Shown here piece after piece: positions 25,445 through 34,906 of a stretch of 63,861 nucleotides of DNA. Source of the stretch: JBCBSS01 sp039819065 (GTDB taxonomy: Bacteria > Bacteroidota > Bacteroidia > Cytophagales > Cyclobacteriaceae); NCBI GenBank assembly GCA_039819065.1, contig JBCBSS010000022.1:1-63861 (forward strand). The letters run 5' to 3'. The notes beneath the pieces were generated by a model. That model was given only the letters and a program-made list of their open reading frames with translations. It was not told the origin of the DNA and did not search any database. The position numbers were made by a program, and so were the translations under genes. How positions within the stretch are numbered: position 1 is the first letter of the stretch; every line of letters begins with the position of its first letter.

Positions 25445-27142
25445 ATGAAGTACGTGTACAAGATTACCACTATGTGGTTTTTGGTGGTGATGACTGTTTT
25501 ATCTGTTGAAGCTCAGCAGATAAAAGTCAAACTCGATGAGCCAAAACAAGAGTTCGAAGGAGCAGGTGTATCCATTGGGCTTTTCATGGGACATCACTAC
25601 AGTATGAACGCTGAAAACCAGGCCAAGGCCATTAGAATGATCAATAAGGATCTGAACATGAAATACCTACAGGATTATATAGGTATTTACCCATCGGATG
25701 ATGCCCAATACTTTGATCGAAGAGCCAATTACATCAAAGCGGCCAAAGTGCATAGACCTGACATTCAGGTATCTATGGTGGGCAATATTTTCCCTGATAA
25801 TCTGAGGACAGATATAGTAGTCAACGGTAGAACTTACGCTGTATTGGATACCGACGATCCTGAGATTTATGACAAACTCGCAGATTGGTATTTCCAGCTA
25901 TTCAAAGGCTTTCATGATCGCGGTGTTGAAGTAGACATTTTCAACGTGGTAAACGAACCCGATCTTGCCAATTGTGCTAACCAATGCCGTAAGTACCACT
26001 ACGGATTGAATGGTGATACACAAAAAGCTGTTGCATTGGTCTTCACCCAGGCTGTGCCCAAGTTTCTGGAAATGCTGAATGACCCTCAGATTAACACCAC
26101 CAACATGAAGGTGCCATTGATCATGGGCCCTAGTACCATCTCACCCAATGGCTGCCTGAGCTATTTGAGATATTTCAAAGCCAACTATCCTGAGGCATGG
26201 GATTTGATTGATATTGTGGCTACACACCAATATATTAACGGTGCACGCAACGACCTATTTGAAGAGATCCTGGTAGAGGCAGAAGGAAAGCCTATACACC
26301 AGTCAGAAACGCACGCTTCGCGTTTTGCCAATCAGGCCGATGACTTAGGTACGTTGCCGGTCAGTGACGGACACCGCACCTCTTTATCACTAGCCCGTCT
26401 TTTCGGTGTGGCAGTCAACAACGGCACTAGTGCCTGGTACTATTTTGAGAACAATTACCCGAACGAGTTTCATCCCGGAGGGCTTATACATGTGGCATGG
26501 GCTTCTGAAAATCCGGTGCCTTACAAACACTATTATGCTTATCAACAATTGACTACGGCTCAACCAGCCTTCTCCAACGTGATGGAACAGGAACTCGTTG
26601 ATATCGGTAAATCAGAAATCGTTTCTTTCCGCAAAAGCGATGAAGATACAGTCTATGTGAATATTGCCAACTTTACCGGGGATGCTAAGGCCTATTTGGT
26701 GCAAATGGAAGATAACACCGGTTTGCGTGATATGTCCGCCATGACCGTCACTAACACCGATGAGACGAATGACGCCAATGTGATTGAGAATACGGTTTTT
26801 ACTGCTCCTCAAGATCGTGTCATTTTTCGCGCCGATCCATACTCATTGAATACGTTGAAGCTTACCCTATCAAACGTGATTACCAGCCTGGAAGATAGAA
26901 TAGATAGATCAGCGTTACGTGTCTGGCAGGAAGGCAAAAACTTGATGGTTGAAACCAGGACAACAGCCATAATCGAATCCTTCAGCCTTGTATCTGCGCA
27001 TGGTCAGTATGTGATAGAATCCGCTAAGCCCACGAATGGCAGATTGGAAATAGCGTTGAACACACTGAACAGTGGGGTCTATCTGGTAAACGTGGTTACA
27101 AGCCAAGGCAGAGAATCCAGAAAAATTCATGTAAATAATTAA
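25445..27142 (+). CDS. Secreted GH30-like glycoside hydrolase with T9SS sorting tail
   Basis: 565 residues from ATG 25445 (an in-frame GTG at 25439 is less likely). Signal peptide (about 1-24). A TIM-barrel of clan A follows: EGAGVSIGLFMG resembles the GFGGS start of GH30, NVVNEPD (Glu about 171) is the acid/base signature and HQSETHASR (Glu about 288) the nucleophile. A beta domain comes next (about 370-460), and the last 75 residues (GVYLVNVVTSQGRESRKIHV) look like a type A T9SS sorting domain. It would be exported across the outer membrane and act on a polysaccharide; the sugar linkage is unknown. The GH30 label is from motifs only. Confidence 0.7.
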   Translation: MKYVYKITTMWFLVVMTVLSVEAQQIKVKLDEPKQEFEGAGVSIGLFMGHHYSMNAENQAKAIRMINKDLNMKYLQDYIGIYPSDDAQYFDRRANYIKAAKVHRPDIQVSMVGNIFPDNLRTDIVVNGRTYAVLDTDDPEIYDKLADWYFQLFKGFHDRGVEVDIFNVVNEPDLANCANQCRKYHYGLNGDTQKAVALVFTQAVPKFLEMLNDPQINTTNMKVPLIMGPSTISPNGCLSYLRYFKANYPEAWDLIDIVATHQYINGARNDLFEEILVEAEGKPIHQSETHASRFANQADDLGTLPVSDGHRTSLSLARLFGVAVNNGTSAWYYFENNYPNEFHPGGLIHVAWASENPVPYKHYYAYQQLTTAQPAFSNVMEQELVDIGKSEIVSFRKSDEDTVYVNIANFTGDAKAYLVQMEDNTGLRDMSAMTVTNTDETNDANVIENTVFTAPQDRVIFRADPYSLNTLKLTLSNVITSLEDRIDRSALRVWQEGKNLMVETRTTAIIESFSLVSAHGQYVIESAKPTNGRLEIALNTLNSGVYLVNVVTSQGRESRKIHVNN

Positions 27143-27182
27143 TTGTTCATCTCGTCTAATTGCGAAGTTTAATTTCGCACTC

Positions 27183-27230
27183 GTCCTTAGGCCCCTCTCA
27201 GCGTTATTTACAAGTAACGCTGAGAAGGAC
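27183..27230. terminator. Strong hairpin after the glycosidase gene
   Basis: CTCAGCGTTA (27197-27206) pairs exactly with TAACGCTGAG (27215-27224), with outer GTCCTT/AAGGAC pairing. No long T-tract is present. The rest of 27143-27502 carries short GGGCTAAAGC/GGGCTTTAGC-type inverted motifs (27269, 27411, 27443) typical of intergenic repeats, and no gene. Confidence 0.5.
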
Positions 27231-27502
27231 TATAGTTATTGGCTCATCACCCCTGCCCCATCGTTGCCACGGGCTAAAGCACCGAGGCAATGCAATCGCT
27301 GGCTAAGCCGCAGTTCTTCAAACTAGCACATTTGCGGTGTGTTCAAAACGTCTGACACTCTTGAAATGAAATCGAAAGAAGTGCTCCCATGACTTGCCCT
27401 GGGCTTTAGCACAGGGACAACTGGCCACCCTGACATAAGGCTTTAGCCACTCATCCCGATTGAGCAACTAACATTCCCTTATATCAAAAGCCAATCTCTA
27501 TA

Positions 27503-28342
27503 TCATTCTACCTTAGCTCGGCCAAGGTAATAATCTGACCACTTCTTCAGCGCATGTGGAGCCGAGTAGACCAGGTTAGTCCCGTGGCTAGCACCATTGG
27601 TATAATGATGTTCCACTCGTATTTGATTGCTATTGTGACCATCGAAAAGTTGGGTCATTCGATCATAAGCACTTTTCATTTTATCATTTTCCGCTGTACC
27701 CAAACTCATATACAAAAAGCCCTCAGCCAGTTTCTTTTGGTTGATTGCATCCTTGGCTTTGCTTAAGATAAGCATATTGTCACGCCAGAATGCCGGACTG
27801 AAACAAAAATGGGCATCAAACAAACCCGGTTTTTCCAGCATGGCGTAAAAGCTGAAAAGCCCTGCCCTGGAATGACCTACAAGCATTCGGTAGCTGGATG
27901 TATTGTATTTGGATTCAATGTGGGGTATGGCCTCGTTACTGATAAAGTCAAGAAAGCGATCGGCTTCCCCATAACGTTCTCCATCTTGATCCTGAAGACC
28001 GTAATGTGGCGTTAGGTCACGGTTGCGATTGGTATTGGGTATCCCAACAATGATAACCTCCGGCATGACTTCGGCACCAACCAGAATGGAGGAAATACGC
28101 GCTATTCTGAAATCCTGAGACGAACCATCCAAAACATACAGCACCGGATAGGATTTGGTACTATCATAACCGTTGGGGAAATGGACTAACAGGTTGCGCT
28201 TTTCATTAAGGATATTTGAGTCTACTTCTTCCAAACGATCAGCTTGTAACTGATTAGCTTGTGCTTGTAGCTCAAAAATAGTGAACATGATAATGGCGGT
28301 TAGGAGTACAGAAACAACAGCGACTACTACAATTCTTTTCAT
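27503..28342 (-). CDS. Exported esterase (putative esterase / Fes-like alpha/beta hydrolase)
   Basis: 279 residues. N-terminal hydrophobic segment (about 5-25), either a signal peptide or an anchor. The body matches the PF00756-type esterase fold: RNLLVHFPNGYD, YPVLYVLDGS, nucleophile Ser at about 158 in VGHSRAG, FSPAFW, SLGTAENDK and catalytic His in NGASHGTN. Relatives hydrolyse siderophore or acyl-sugar esters; the substrate here is not shown. It starts at ATG 28342 and is 90 bases from the XRE regulator on the same strand. Confidence 0.85.
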   Translation of the reverse strand: MKRIVVVAVVSVLLTAIIMFTIFELQAQANQLQADRLEEVDSNILNEKRNLLVHFPNGYDSTKSYPVLYVLDGSSQDFRIARISSILVGAEVMPEVIIVGIPNTNRNRDLTPHYGLQDQDGERYGEADRFLDFISNEAIPHIESKYNTSSYRMLVGHSRAGLFSFYAMLEKPGLFDAHFCFSPAFWRDNMLILSKAKDAINQKKLAEGFLYMSLGTAENDKMKSAYDRMTQLFDGHNSNQIRVEHHYTNGASHGTNLVYSAPHALKKWSDYYLGRAKVE

Positions 28343-28432
28343 GTGATAATTATTTTGACCTTTAGTGTAAGTCGCAAATCAGCACATAAGAGGCTAGATT
28401 AACTACGTCACTCTTGCGTCACTCTTACGCCA

Positions 28433-29023
28433 TTAGAACAATCTGGGTACTGATAGTAGGATGTTTTCTTTCTTTTGATCGATCTTAACCGCGTTTATGA
28501 TCGTGATGATGACATTGCATAACAGCAACATGACATAAACCAGTTGAGGTAATGGGAAATGTCCGAACGCAGTTTGGCCGCTCAGTATGTAGGAGATTAA
28601 TGGTGTGAGCGCGATGGCCAGTAATGACACTATCAGCCAAAACACTTGAAAGCTGATTAATCTTTTGATCAGTTTATGCTCTTTATCAGAAAGGTTGTGC
28701 TTTCTTTTGATCAAGAGTTGAATGAGGATCTGTAATCCTGGCAAAAGCAATACTGATAACGCGGCAAGGTTGACTTTTCGAATACCGTTCCAGTTCAATT
28801 CAATAGCTTCTTCTCCTGCATCTTTCTGTTGTAATTGTGCTATCTCCAACTCTAGAGGCTGACAAATTGATCTTAGCGTATGAGGTCTGGGAATTACACT
28901 ACCTGATTCCACACGTTGAATCGTTCTCAGTGAAATACCACTTAATTCGGCGAGTTCTTCCTGGGAAAGCCCTTTTAGGCTTCTGGCATTGGCAATCGCA
29001 TTACCTGGATTTTTCTCGCTCAT
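28433..29023 (-). CDS. XRE-family regulator with membrane tail
   Basis: 196 residues. An XRE helix-turn-helix (about 9-65; NARSLKGLSQEELAELSGIS, RTIQRVESG) is followed by a C-terminal region with hydrophobic helices at about 90-110, 122-145 and 150-180. The HTH/DUF4870-like tail arrangement is common in Bacteroidota, often as a small membrane-attached regulator. It may be co-transcribed with the esterase gene after it. The inducer is unknown. Confidence 0.85.
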   Translation of the reverse strand: MSEKNPGNAIANARSLKGLSQEELAELSGISLRTIQRVESGSVIPRPHTLRSICQPLELEIAQLQQKDAGEEAIELNWNGIRKVNLAALSVLLLPGLQILIQLLIKRKHNLSDKEHKLIKRLISFQVFWLIVSLLAIALTPLISYILSGQTAFGHFPLPQLVYVMLLLCNVIITIINAVKIDQKKENILLSVPRLF

Positions 29024-29076
29024 GGAAAAGTCTAATACTACGTTTGTGGAGGCTGTCTCAAAATTCTCTCTTAGCG

Positions 29077-29100
29077 GTCATCCCGACACGTCGGGATGAC
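29077..29100. repeat. Perfect palindrome within an interspersed repeat
   Basis: GTCATCCCGAC-AC-GTCGGGATGAC, an 11-bp stem, flanked by AGGCTGTCTCAAAA-like sequence on the left (about 29050), as in the copies near 11050 (inverted) and 52617. It lies in the 352-base space 29024-29375 between divergent genes, which shows nothing else recognisable. Confidence 0.6.
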
Positions 29101-29375
29101 TGACTTTTGATACGGCCTCGTCTTTAAGTAAGGTGTTAAGTATTGATCATAAAACTAAGCGATTTTGATAAGCTAACATACATCTCAATCTACAATCGAC
29201 CAGGTCAAAATCACACTATCAGGCGTAAGTCACTATAATTTCTACAATTGATGGACTCGAATGTAAGTTTTGGCACGCTTATTGTTTTTCTTTCAATGTC
29301 CGGACATTAATCACAACCAACTGATTATCAGTAGGTTAAACATCCATTTCAGCAACATCTTAAAATACTTAACCG

Positions 29376-29918
29376 ATGAAAAAGTTATTGACCTTAGTAC
29401 TCTTGGCGTCCTCGTTTAGCGCCTTCTCTCAAGACCGGATACCTGTTGTTCTACAAGACCGCTCATTCTACTTAAGCATCCTTGATCCGGGTGTCATGTT
29501 CGAGCAAAGACTTAGCGATAATCAATCATTCACAGCTACTTTAGGCATTACCGGATTGGCTAATAGTTTTGAAGATGAACTTGGCGAGGATGAGTTCACT
29601 TATTCTATTAACCCTTACCTAACCTCATCATTCCGAAATTACTACTCCAGAAAGCGGGTGAAAAAAGAATTGAATTCCAATTCGGGCAATTATGTGGGAT
29701 TAGTCGCAGGCTACTATTTCGGAGCCCTGGCGGAAGGAGATCGCACAACAGAACTTACGAATTCATTCTTTATTGGGCCTGAATGGGGTATTCAGCGAAA
29801 CTATAAAAGCGGTATACACTTTGGGCTGAGTCTTGGTACCGGCCTGGCTACTGGCCAAAACACAGATGTACAATGGACAGGATTGGGCAGAATCAGACTA
29901 GGCTTTAGAATTAAATAG
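29376..29918 (+). CDS. Small outer-membrane beta-barrel protein
   Basis: 180 residues with a signal peptide (about 1-18, cleavage near FSAFSQ). The mature protein alternates polar and hydrophobic residues in strands that suggest an 8-stranded barrel (QSFTATLGITGLA, NYVGLVAGYYFGA, GIHFGLSLGTGLA, GRIRLGFRIK). No specific family is recognised. It is monocistronic, with a strong terminator 35 bases after the stop. Confidence 0.7.
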   Translation: MKKLLTLVLLASSFSAFSQDRIPVVLQDRSFYLSILDPGVMFEQRLSDNQSFTATLGITGLANSFEDELGEDEFTYSINPYLTSSFRNYYSRKRVKKELNSNSGNYVGLVAGYYFGALAEGDRTTELTNSFFIGPEWGIQRNYKSGIHFGLSLGTGLATGQNTDVQWTGLGRIRLGFRIK

Positions 29919-29952
29919 TAAAAACTACTCATATATCCAGATTTAGGTTTAG

Positions 29953-29986
29953 GCCGTCTCGTGGTGCAACACGGGGCGGCTTTTTT
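29953..29986 (+). terminator. Rho-independent terminator
   Basis: An 11-bp stem including G-U pairs (GCCGTCTCGTG with CACGGGGCGGC), a 6-nt loop and six T. Confidence 0.88.
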
Positions 29987-30000
29987 ATGACCTCGCTTTT

Positions 30001-30423
30001 CTAGGGCTTCTTGATACGCTTTTCCATAATCCATTGCGCTCTTTCTGTCCGCTCAAAGCCGAATTGTTCATACAGGCCATGTGCGTCTTCTGTCAATAGT
30101 AACCAAGAGGAAAGGTTTTGCAATTGTGGATACTCAGTCATATAAGTTAGTAATCGCTTAGATAAACCCTTCCCTCTATGCTCGGGCATTATAAAAACGT
30201 CTGCGATGTAAGCGAAGGTCGCATAGTCGGATACAATCCGTGCAAACCCTACCTGATCAGTACCGGAGTACACGCCAAAACACAACGAGCCTTCTATAGA
30301 TTTTAGAATAACCTCCCTACTCCTTCCTTTAGCCCAATAAGAATCTTCAGAAAGGTACTTGCAAATGATTCCAGTATTCAATTTGGATTTATCGGCGGAG
30401 ATAGAGTAGCTATCGTTTTTCAT
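30001..30423 (-). CDS. GNAT N-acetyltransferase
   Basis: 140 residues with the GNAT fold: an N-terminal strand-helix, then QVGFARIVSDYATFAYIADVFIMPEHRGKGLSKRLL, where V-x-P-x-x-R-G-K-G is the acetyl-CoA pyrophosphate-binding motif A. A final SSWLLLTEDAHGLYEQFGFERTE holds the Tyr of motif B. The acceptor substrate cannot be predicted. It is convergent with the outer-membrane protein gene. Confidence 0.88.
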   Translation of the reverse strand: MKNDSYSISADKSKLNTGIICKYLSEDSYWAKGRSREVILKSIEGSLCFGVYSGTDQVGFARIVSDYATFAYIADVFIMPEHRGKGLSKRLLTYMTEYPQLQNLSSWLLLTEDAHGLYEQFGFERTERAQWIMEKRIKKP

Positions 30424-30693
30424 GTTTTGTTAAACAACTTTATTTCTGTTTGTCAGCGTGAAGATAAAGGATTATATAATGATCAACTTCACCGTTTTTA
30501 CATGCTTTGTCTTCTGGTATACCACCAAAACCTAATGGATCAGAATCACCTCAGTTAAACCGCTGTTTTTTCAGATAAAACCTTACACTGATTGATTTGA
30601 GGCTCGAATAACCGGGCTTGCAACTCATTCAAAAGAATACTTCCTTTGCCAGCCTTATCGGACTACCGGTAAGTAGAAACACGACTTTTAATC

Positions 30694-31212
30694 ATGATTA
30701 ATAAAACAGCCTTCGTTCTGGTCTTTGGCCTTAGTTTGTTTATTATTCAAGCTGGCCAGGCTCAACAAATCGTAAAATGGAAACAAAATCTCCCAGAGTC
30801 AAGGACTGGGTCAGGTAGCCATGAAGAGTCAAAAGTATATCACCTTACTTCGGAGCAGTTACTTCCCGAAAACGCCAGCGGTTCACTTGATGTAGAACTT
30901 CCAGCTTCAGGTTTTGTCGGTTTTGTGGGATTATCTGAAATTGCCACCGTCGATAATGGTACTGCAGAATACGGGATATCTATCAAGGACAATCGATTTT
31001 CGGTTCTGGTCAACGGGCAGTCGCAAATGCAACCCATGAACTTCCTCCCTGATGATGTGATCAAGATTGATCGCTCCGGTGGGGTGATTTCATTCTTTAT
31101 GAATGGCCACCCCATTTTTATAATTGAGAATGGTAGTCGTGCCGCTCTAGCAGTGGATTTAGTCGTGGTATCGTCGAAGAACGACGCTCCGAGCATAACC
31201 ACCTCTTTCTAA
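30694..31212 (+). CDS. Exported single-domain lectin-like protein
   Basis: 172 residues with a signal peptide (about 1-23). The mature part reads as one beta-sandwich unit: GFVGFVGLSEI, YGISIKDNRFSVLVNG, DDVIKIDRSGGVISFFMNG. The pattern (vGls, then g-x-l-x-V-x-N-G, D-x-x-x-I-x-R-x-G-G-x-x-x-F-x-x-N-G) resembles repeat domains in large Bacteroidota surface proteins and SPRY/concanavalin-like folds; the fold assignment is inferred. It lies 21 bases before the CHU_C surface protein gene, so the two are probably one operon. Confidence 0.65.
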   Translation: MINKTAFVLVFGLSLFIIQAGQAQQIVKWKQNLPESRTGSGSHEESKVYHLTSEQLLPENASGSLDVELPASGFVGFVGLSEIATVDNGTAEYGISIKDNRFSVLVNGQSQMQPMNFLPDDVIKIDRSGGVISFFMNGHPIFIIENGSRAALAVDLVVVSSKNDAPSITTSF

Positions 31213-31233
31213 ACCAAATAGCTAACTGGCGTT

Positions 31234-33525
31234 ATGAGATTTTCAAAGCTCGTTATAATTACGTTTGCATTTACCCTACTGACAAGTTTAGGGCAAAATG
31301 TCGTTGCTCAGTGTGACGATTGGGGTTTTGCTATGGGTCAGGATGGCCTATACATAGAAGGTATGGACAGGGACATTTATGGCAACTACTACTTAGCAGG
31401 GCAATACATCGGAAGTGTGCCGGCTACCATAGGTACATCCCAATTTCAACCACGAGGCGATCGTACTTCTTTTATTGCTAAACTCGATAAAAACAGAAAT
31501 ACGCAATGGTTAAAAGTATTACCTGAAGGAGAAAACATTTTATCTTCTATGATCAAGGTTGATAGACAAGGTAATGTGATACTTACAGGTGTTTTTTCAA
31601 GTCCTACCCTGACCATAGATTGCATATCTATAAATAATACCTCTTCACGGTTCGATACCTTCATCGCCAAAATAGATACACAAGGCAGTGCTTTGTGGAT
31701 GACCAATCCTAATGGTTTCAATGATGAGCAGGCTATTGCGCTAAACATAGATCAAAACAACAATATCATTATAACGGGGAGCTTCGTAAGCGGACATATT
31801 CAATTTGATGGCATCCGGGTAAATAACAGCGGCTCGGGCTATGATACTTATCTGGCAAAATACAATCCAAATGGTCAAGCCGTGTGGGCTAAAGCCTTTG
31901 GCAGTGATGTTCTATACGACTATCCCAGGGATGTCGCTACGGATATGGCGGGAAATGTGTATTTAACAGGTTGGTTTGGCAGCGCGGGAATGGATTTTGA
32001 TGGTATTTTTGTGGCTCAAAAAACCATTTCAACCAATTATTATCTGGTTAAATTCAATAGCGGTGGACAAGCACAGTGGGCACGCGAAACATTTGGTAAT
32101 GCCTTTGCGCGTGGTCAAGGTGTAACTACCGATGAAGACGGAAATATCTACACGGTTGGTGGCTTTAGTGATGGGGCTATATTCGATATGGACCCAGTTA
32201 CCATTAATGGCGATGATGACGGTTTTTTAGCCAAGTATGACCACAATGGCAATGTTTCTTGGGTTAGAAACATTGGTGGTGATCGTTTCGAACTGTCGAC
32301 TGCCGTGGCGAATTATGGTAATCGCATAAGAACTGCGACATATTTCTACAGCAATACAATGACGCTACCTTCTGAAGTAATAAACAAGCCCACCTTTGCT
32401 TCAGATGTTCTTATTGCAGAATTCGATAACAACGGCGATTATATTTGCCATAGCCGGACTTCAGGCGATGGAGAAGATGCTGCCTATCATTTAAGAATAG
32501 ATTCACTGGGCAATACGCTTATGCCAGTCGAATCTATTTTGGGCGGAACTACTAGTTTTGGTAATCAGATTTCTTTCACAGATCAATTTGCCACTTTTGC
32601 CGCTCAGTTAGGACAAAGCAATGACTTTCTACAAGATTCACGACGCCCTAATGAATTTGAAATCAGTATTGGGAGTGATGTAGAACTTTGTCAGGGAGAA
32701 ACCATACTACTCTCAGCAGGAGTAAGTTGTGCAGAATACCTATGGCAAGACGGCTCAACAGATGCTGAATTTATGGTCACAGAACCTGGGCTTTACTGGA
32801 TACAAGTGACTAGAAACGCTCAAATCGAAAGAGACACTATTGAAGTCAACTATACCACAGCTTTGACTGTTGATCTTGGCGAGAACCTTGCCATATGCGA
32901 GGGGGAAAGTATTACACTTAGTACTTTTCAAGAAGGAGCATATTACCTGTGGAGCGACAGCAGCACAAATGAACAAATCGTGGTAAGCGAGGCAGGGTTA
33001 TACTGGGTGAGCCTCTCCAATAGCTGCGAAACAATAACGGATTCCATAACCGTATCTGTCTCACCTCGACTATCTCTGGATCTAGGACAAGATACGGCGG
33101 TTTGTAGTGATCAAGTGATCACACTAGATGCGGGAGATCAAGAGGCTGAATTCCTCTGGCAGGATGGCTCCACCGATCGGTTTTTCACCGCGGAAGAATC
33201 AGGTTTATATGTAGTAACCGTTACAAGTCAATGTGAATCATTAACCGATTCGATTCACATTTCTTATCCAGCACTCGCAGATATCAACATACCCAATGTG
33301 ATAACGCCCAACAATGACGGCTTCAACGACGCATTAGTCATAGATGATCAATTGGTGGGTTCCAGAATCAGCATTGTTAATCGGTGGGGCAAACAAGTGT
33401 ACCAAAGCAATGCCTATGAAAACGACTGGCAAGCTGAGAATTTACCCACAGGAACCTACTACTATCAAATCGAAGCGAAATGTGTTGATCAGGGTTTGAA
33501 TGGCTGGATACAGGTGGTCAGGTAA
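31234..33525 (+). CDS. Large surface protein with SBBP-type propeller repeats and gliding-motility C-terminal domain
   Basis: 763 residues with a signal peptide (about 1-25). Residues about 40-460 hold repeated strands of SBBP/propeller type (AKLDKNRNTQWLKV, AKIDTQGSALWMTN, AKYNPNGQAVWAKAFG, VKFNSGGQAQWARE, AKYDHNGNVSWVRNIGG). Then come three tandem Ig-like repeats of about 80 residues, each C-x-G/D-x-x-I-x-L..., L-W-x-D-G/S-S-T and GLYWVxV, and a C-terminal CHU_C domain (NVITPNNDGFNDALVI, IVNRWGKQVYQS, LPTGTYYYQIE), the type B signal for T9SS secretion. It is likely a cell-surface adhesin or matrix protein. An operon with the preceding gene is probable. Confidence 0.88.
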   Translation: MRFSKLVIITFAFTLLTSLGQNVVAQCDDWGFAMGQDGLYIEGMDRDIYGNYYLAGQYIGSVPATIGTSQFQPRGDRTSFIAKLDKNRNTQWLKVLPEGENILSSMIKVDRQGNVILTGVFSSPTLTIDCISINNTSSRFDTFIAKIDTQGSALWMTNPNGFNDEQAIALNIDQNNNIIITGSFVSGHIQFDGIRVNNSGSGYDTYLAKYNPNGQAVWAKAFGSDVLYDYPRDVATDMAGNVYLTGWFGSAGMDFDGIFVAQKTISTNYYLVKFNSGGQAQWARETFGNAFARGQGVTTDEDGNIYTVGGFSDGAIFDMDPVTINGDDDGFLAKYDHNGNVSWVRNIGGDRFELSTAVANYGNRIRTATYFYSNTMTLPSEVINKPTFASDVLIAEFDNNGDYICHSRTSGDGEDAAYHLRIDSLGNTLMPVESILGGTTSFGNQISFTDQFATFAAQLGQSNDFLQDSRRPNEFEISIGSDVELCQGETILLSAGVSCAEYLWQDGSTDAEFMVTEPGLYWIQVTRNAQIERDTIEVNYTTALTVDLGENLAICEGESITLSTFQEGAYYLWSDSSTNEQIVVSEAGLYWVSLSNSCETITDSITVSVSPRLSLDLGQDTAVCSDQVITLDAGDQEAEFLWQDGSTDRFFTAEESGLYVVTVTSQCESLTDSIHISYPALADINIPNVITPNNDGFNDALVIDDQLVGSRISIVNRWGKQVYQSNAYENDWQAENLPTGTYYYQIEAKCVDQGLNGWIQVVR

Positions 33526-33951
33526 GCGCCCTCAACAAACAAGGTCAGGGATGTTTAGTGTATCTCCTTTATTGCTCTGGTTGCAGGATTTGTTTCTAAA
33601 CGCTAATTTCTAATCTTGATTAGTCACTGGATTGCAGATTTATCTCTTAAGCCATTCTTCTTATATCTTTTTAAATCCACACCCTACCCCCGCCAGCGGG
33701 GGACAAGGTAGAACTGCTCTATTGCCTATCTGAAGCGACGTAAGCTTTGCTACATTCATTTAAGTAGAATCTTAGCTACAGCGTGTCATTTCAATAACAT
33801 GGCTGCAGCTGCTTATTTCTATGTACTTCTACCTATTTCTATTTATTTCCAGCTTCTAACTTCCAACTTCTAATAGCGACTGGATTGCTTTGCTCCTTCG
33901 TCGCTCGCAATGACAGTCAGAAGTATGGTTTCCAAGTCTTATGTCTAAAGT
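33526..33951. repeat. Intergenic region with repeat remnants
   Basis: It holds a short perfect hairpin CCCCCGC-CA-GCGGGGG (33687-33702), a CTTAGCTACAGCGTGTCATT segment (about 33771) matching 10954-10973, and a TCGTCGCTCGCAATGACAG end (about 33898) typical of Bacteroidota intergenic repeats. No gene. Confidence 0.5.
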
Positions 33952-34761
33952 CTAATTATACTTCCTGTAGTACTCCATCGCCCCAGGGATTTGGCTCTCA
34001 AGATCCCTAATCCTGGTTTCGTGAGAAGGGTGTGTAGACATAAACTCTGGGGGTTGACTCCCTCCAGATAGTTCTCGCATTCTCGACCAGAATTTTGGTG
34101 CCTCGCTGGGGTCATAGCCTGCGATAGCCATGAAAATGAGTCCAATCTTATCCGCTTCTGATTCGTGAGTACGTGAGAATTTCAATACCCCTAATTGGGA
34201 TCCGGCACCTATTGATTGTAAAAGAAGCTGTTGAGTGGTAGTTGGGTTCTGCCCCATAGCTGCTGATATACTGCCGAGTCCAAAATTCAAAGCGAGCCCC
34301 TGGCTCATGCGTTCTCTACCGTGGTTGGCAATGGCATGCGCCACCTCATGCCCCATCACTACTGCCACGCCTTTTTCATCTTTGCAAATAGGTAAAATAC
34401 CGGTATAAAAGGCTACTTTGCCCCCAGGCATGGCCCAGGCATTGACTGTCTTATCGTCTTCTATCAAACTGAATTCCCACTCGAAACCTTGTAACTGATC
34501 CGATGCGCCGATCTCAGCCATATAAGCTTCGACTGCTTTTTGAATCCTGGTGCCTACTCTTTTGATCATTTGAGTCTGCTCCTGATTGGTAGCAAGCTTA
34601 CTTTCCTTCAGCACCTGCTGATACTGGCTAGCCGCCAATGGTAGAATTTCCCCATTAGAGACCAGGCTCAATTGTTTCCTACCGGTAACGGGTACCGTTT
34701 GACATTGCGAGCAACTCAGACTAACAATAAGTACCAGGAGTACATTCTTTACTATTCTCAT
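33952..34761 (-). CDS. M48-family metalloprotease lipoprotein
   Basis: 269 residues. Lipoprotein signal with Cys at about 17 (VSLSC). Peptidase M48 domain (about 60-265): zinc motif HEVAH at about 138-142, third ligand Glu at about 202 in THESEADKIG, preceded by NAWAMPGGKVAFYTGI and followed by THPSHETRIRDL. This is the BepA/YfgC/LoiP-like class of periplasmic membrane-anchored peptidases that handle misfolded outer-membrane proteins. It is divergent from the FAH-family gene. Confidence 0.92.
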   Translation of the reverse strand: MRIVKNVLLVLIVSLSCSQCQTVPVTGRKQLSLVSNGEILPLAASQYQQVLKESKLATNQEQTQMIKRVGTRIQKAVEAYMAEIGASDQLQGFEWEFSLIEDDKTVNAWAMPGGKVAFYTGILPICKDEKGVAVVMGHEVAHAIANHGRERMSQGLALNFGLGSISAAMGQNPTTTQQLLLQSIGAGSQLGVLKFSRTHESEADKIGLIFMAIAGYDPSEAPKFWSRMRELSGGSQPPEFMSTHPSHETRIRDLESQIPGAMEYYRKYN

Positions 34762-34906
34762 CGTGTAATTAATTTCACTTCATCAAAGTAACAAAATCCA
34801 AAAGATAGCTGCCATAAAAGCTTTTCAAATCTTACATTTGTTAAACAAGTTTTAGCATGAACATATTATCTATCTAAAGCTTAAATCCTAAACCTTTTTC
34901 GTCCAA

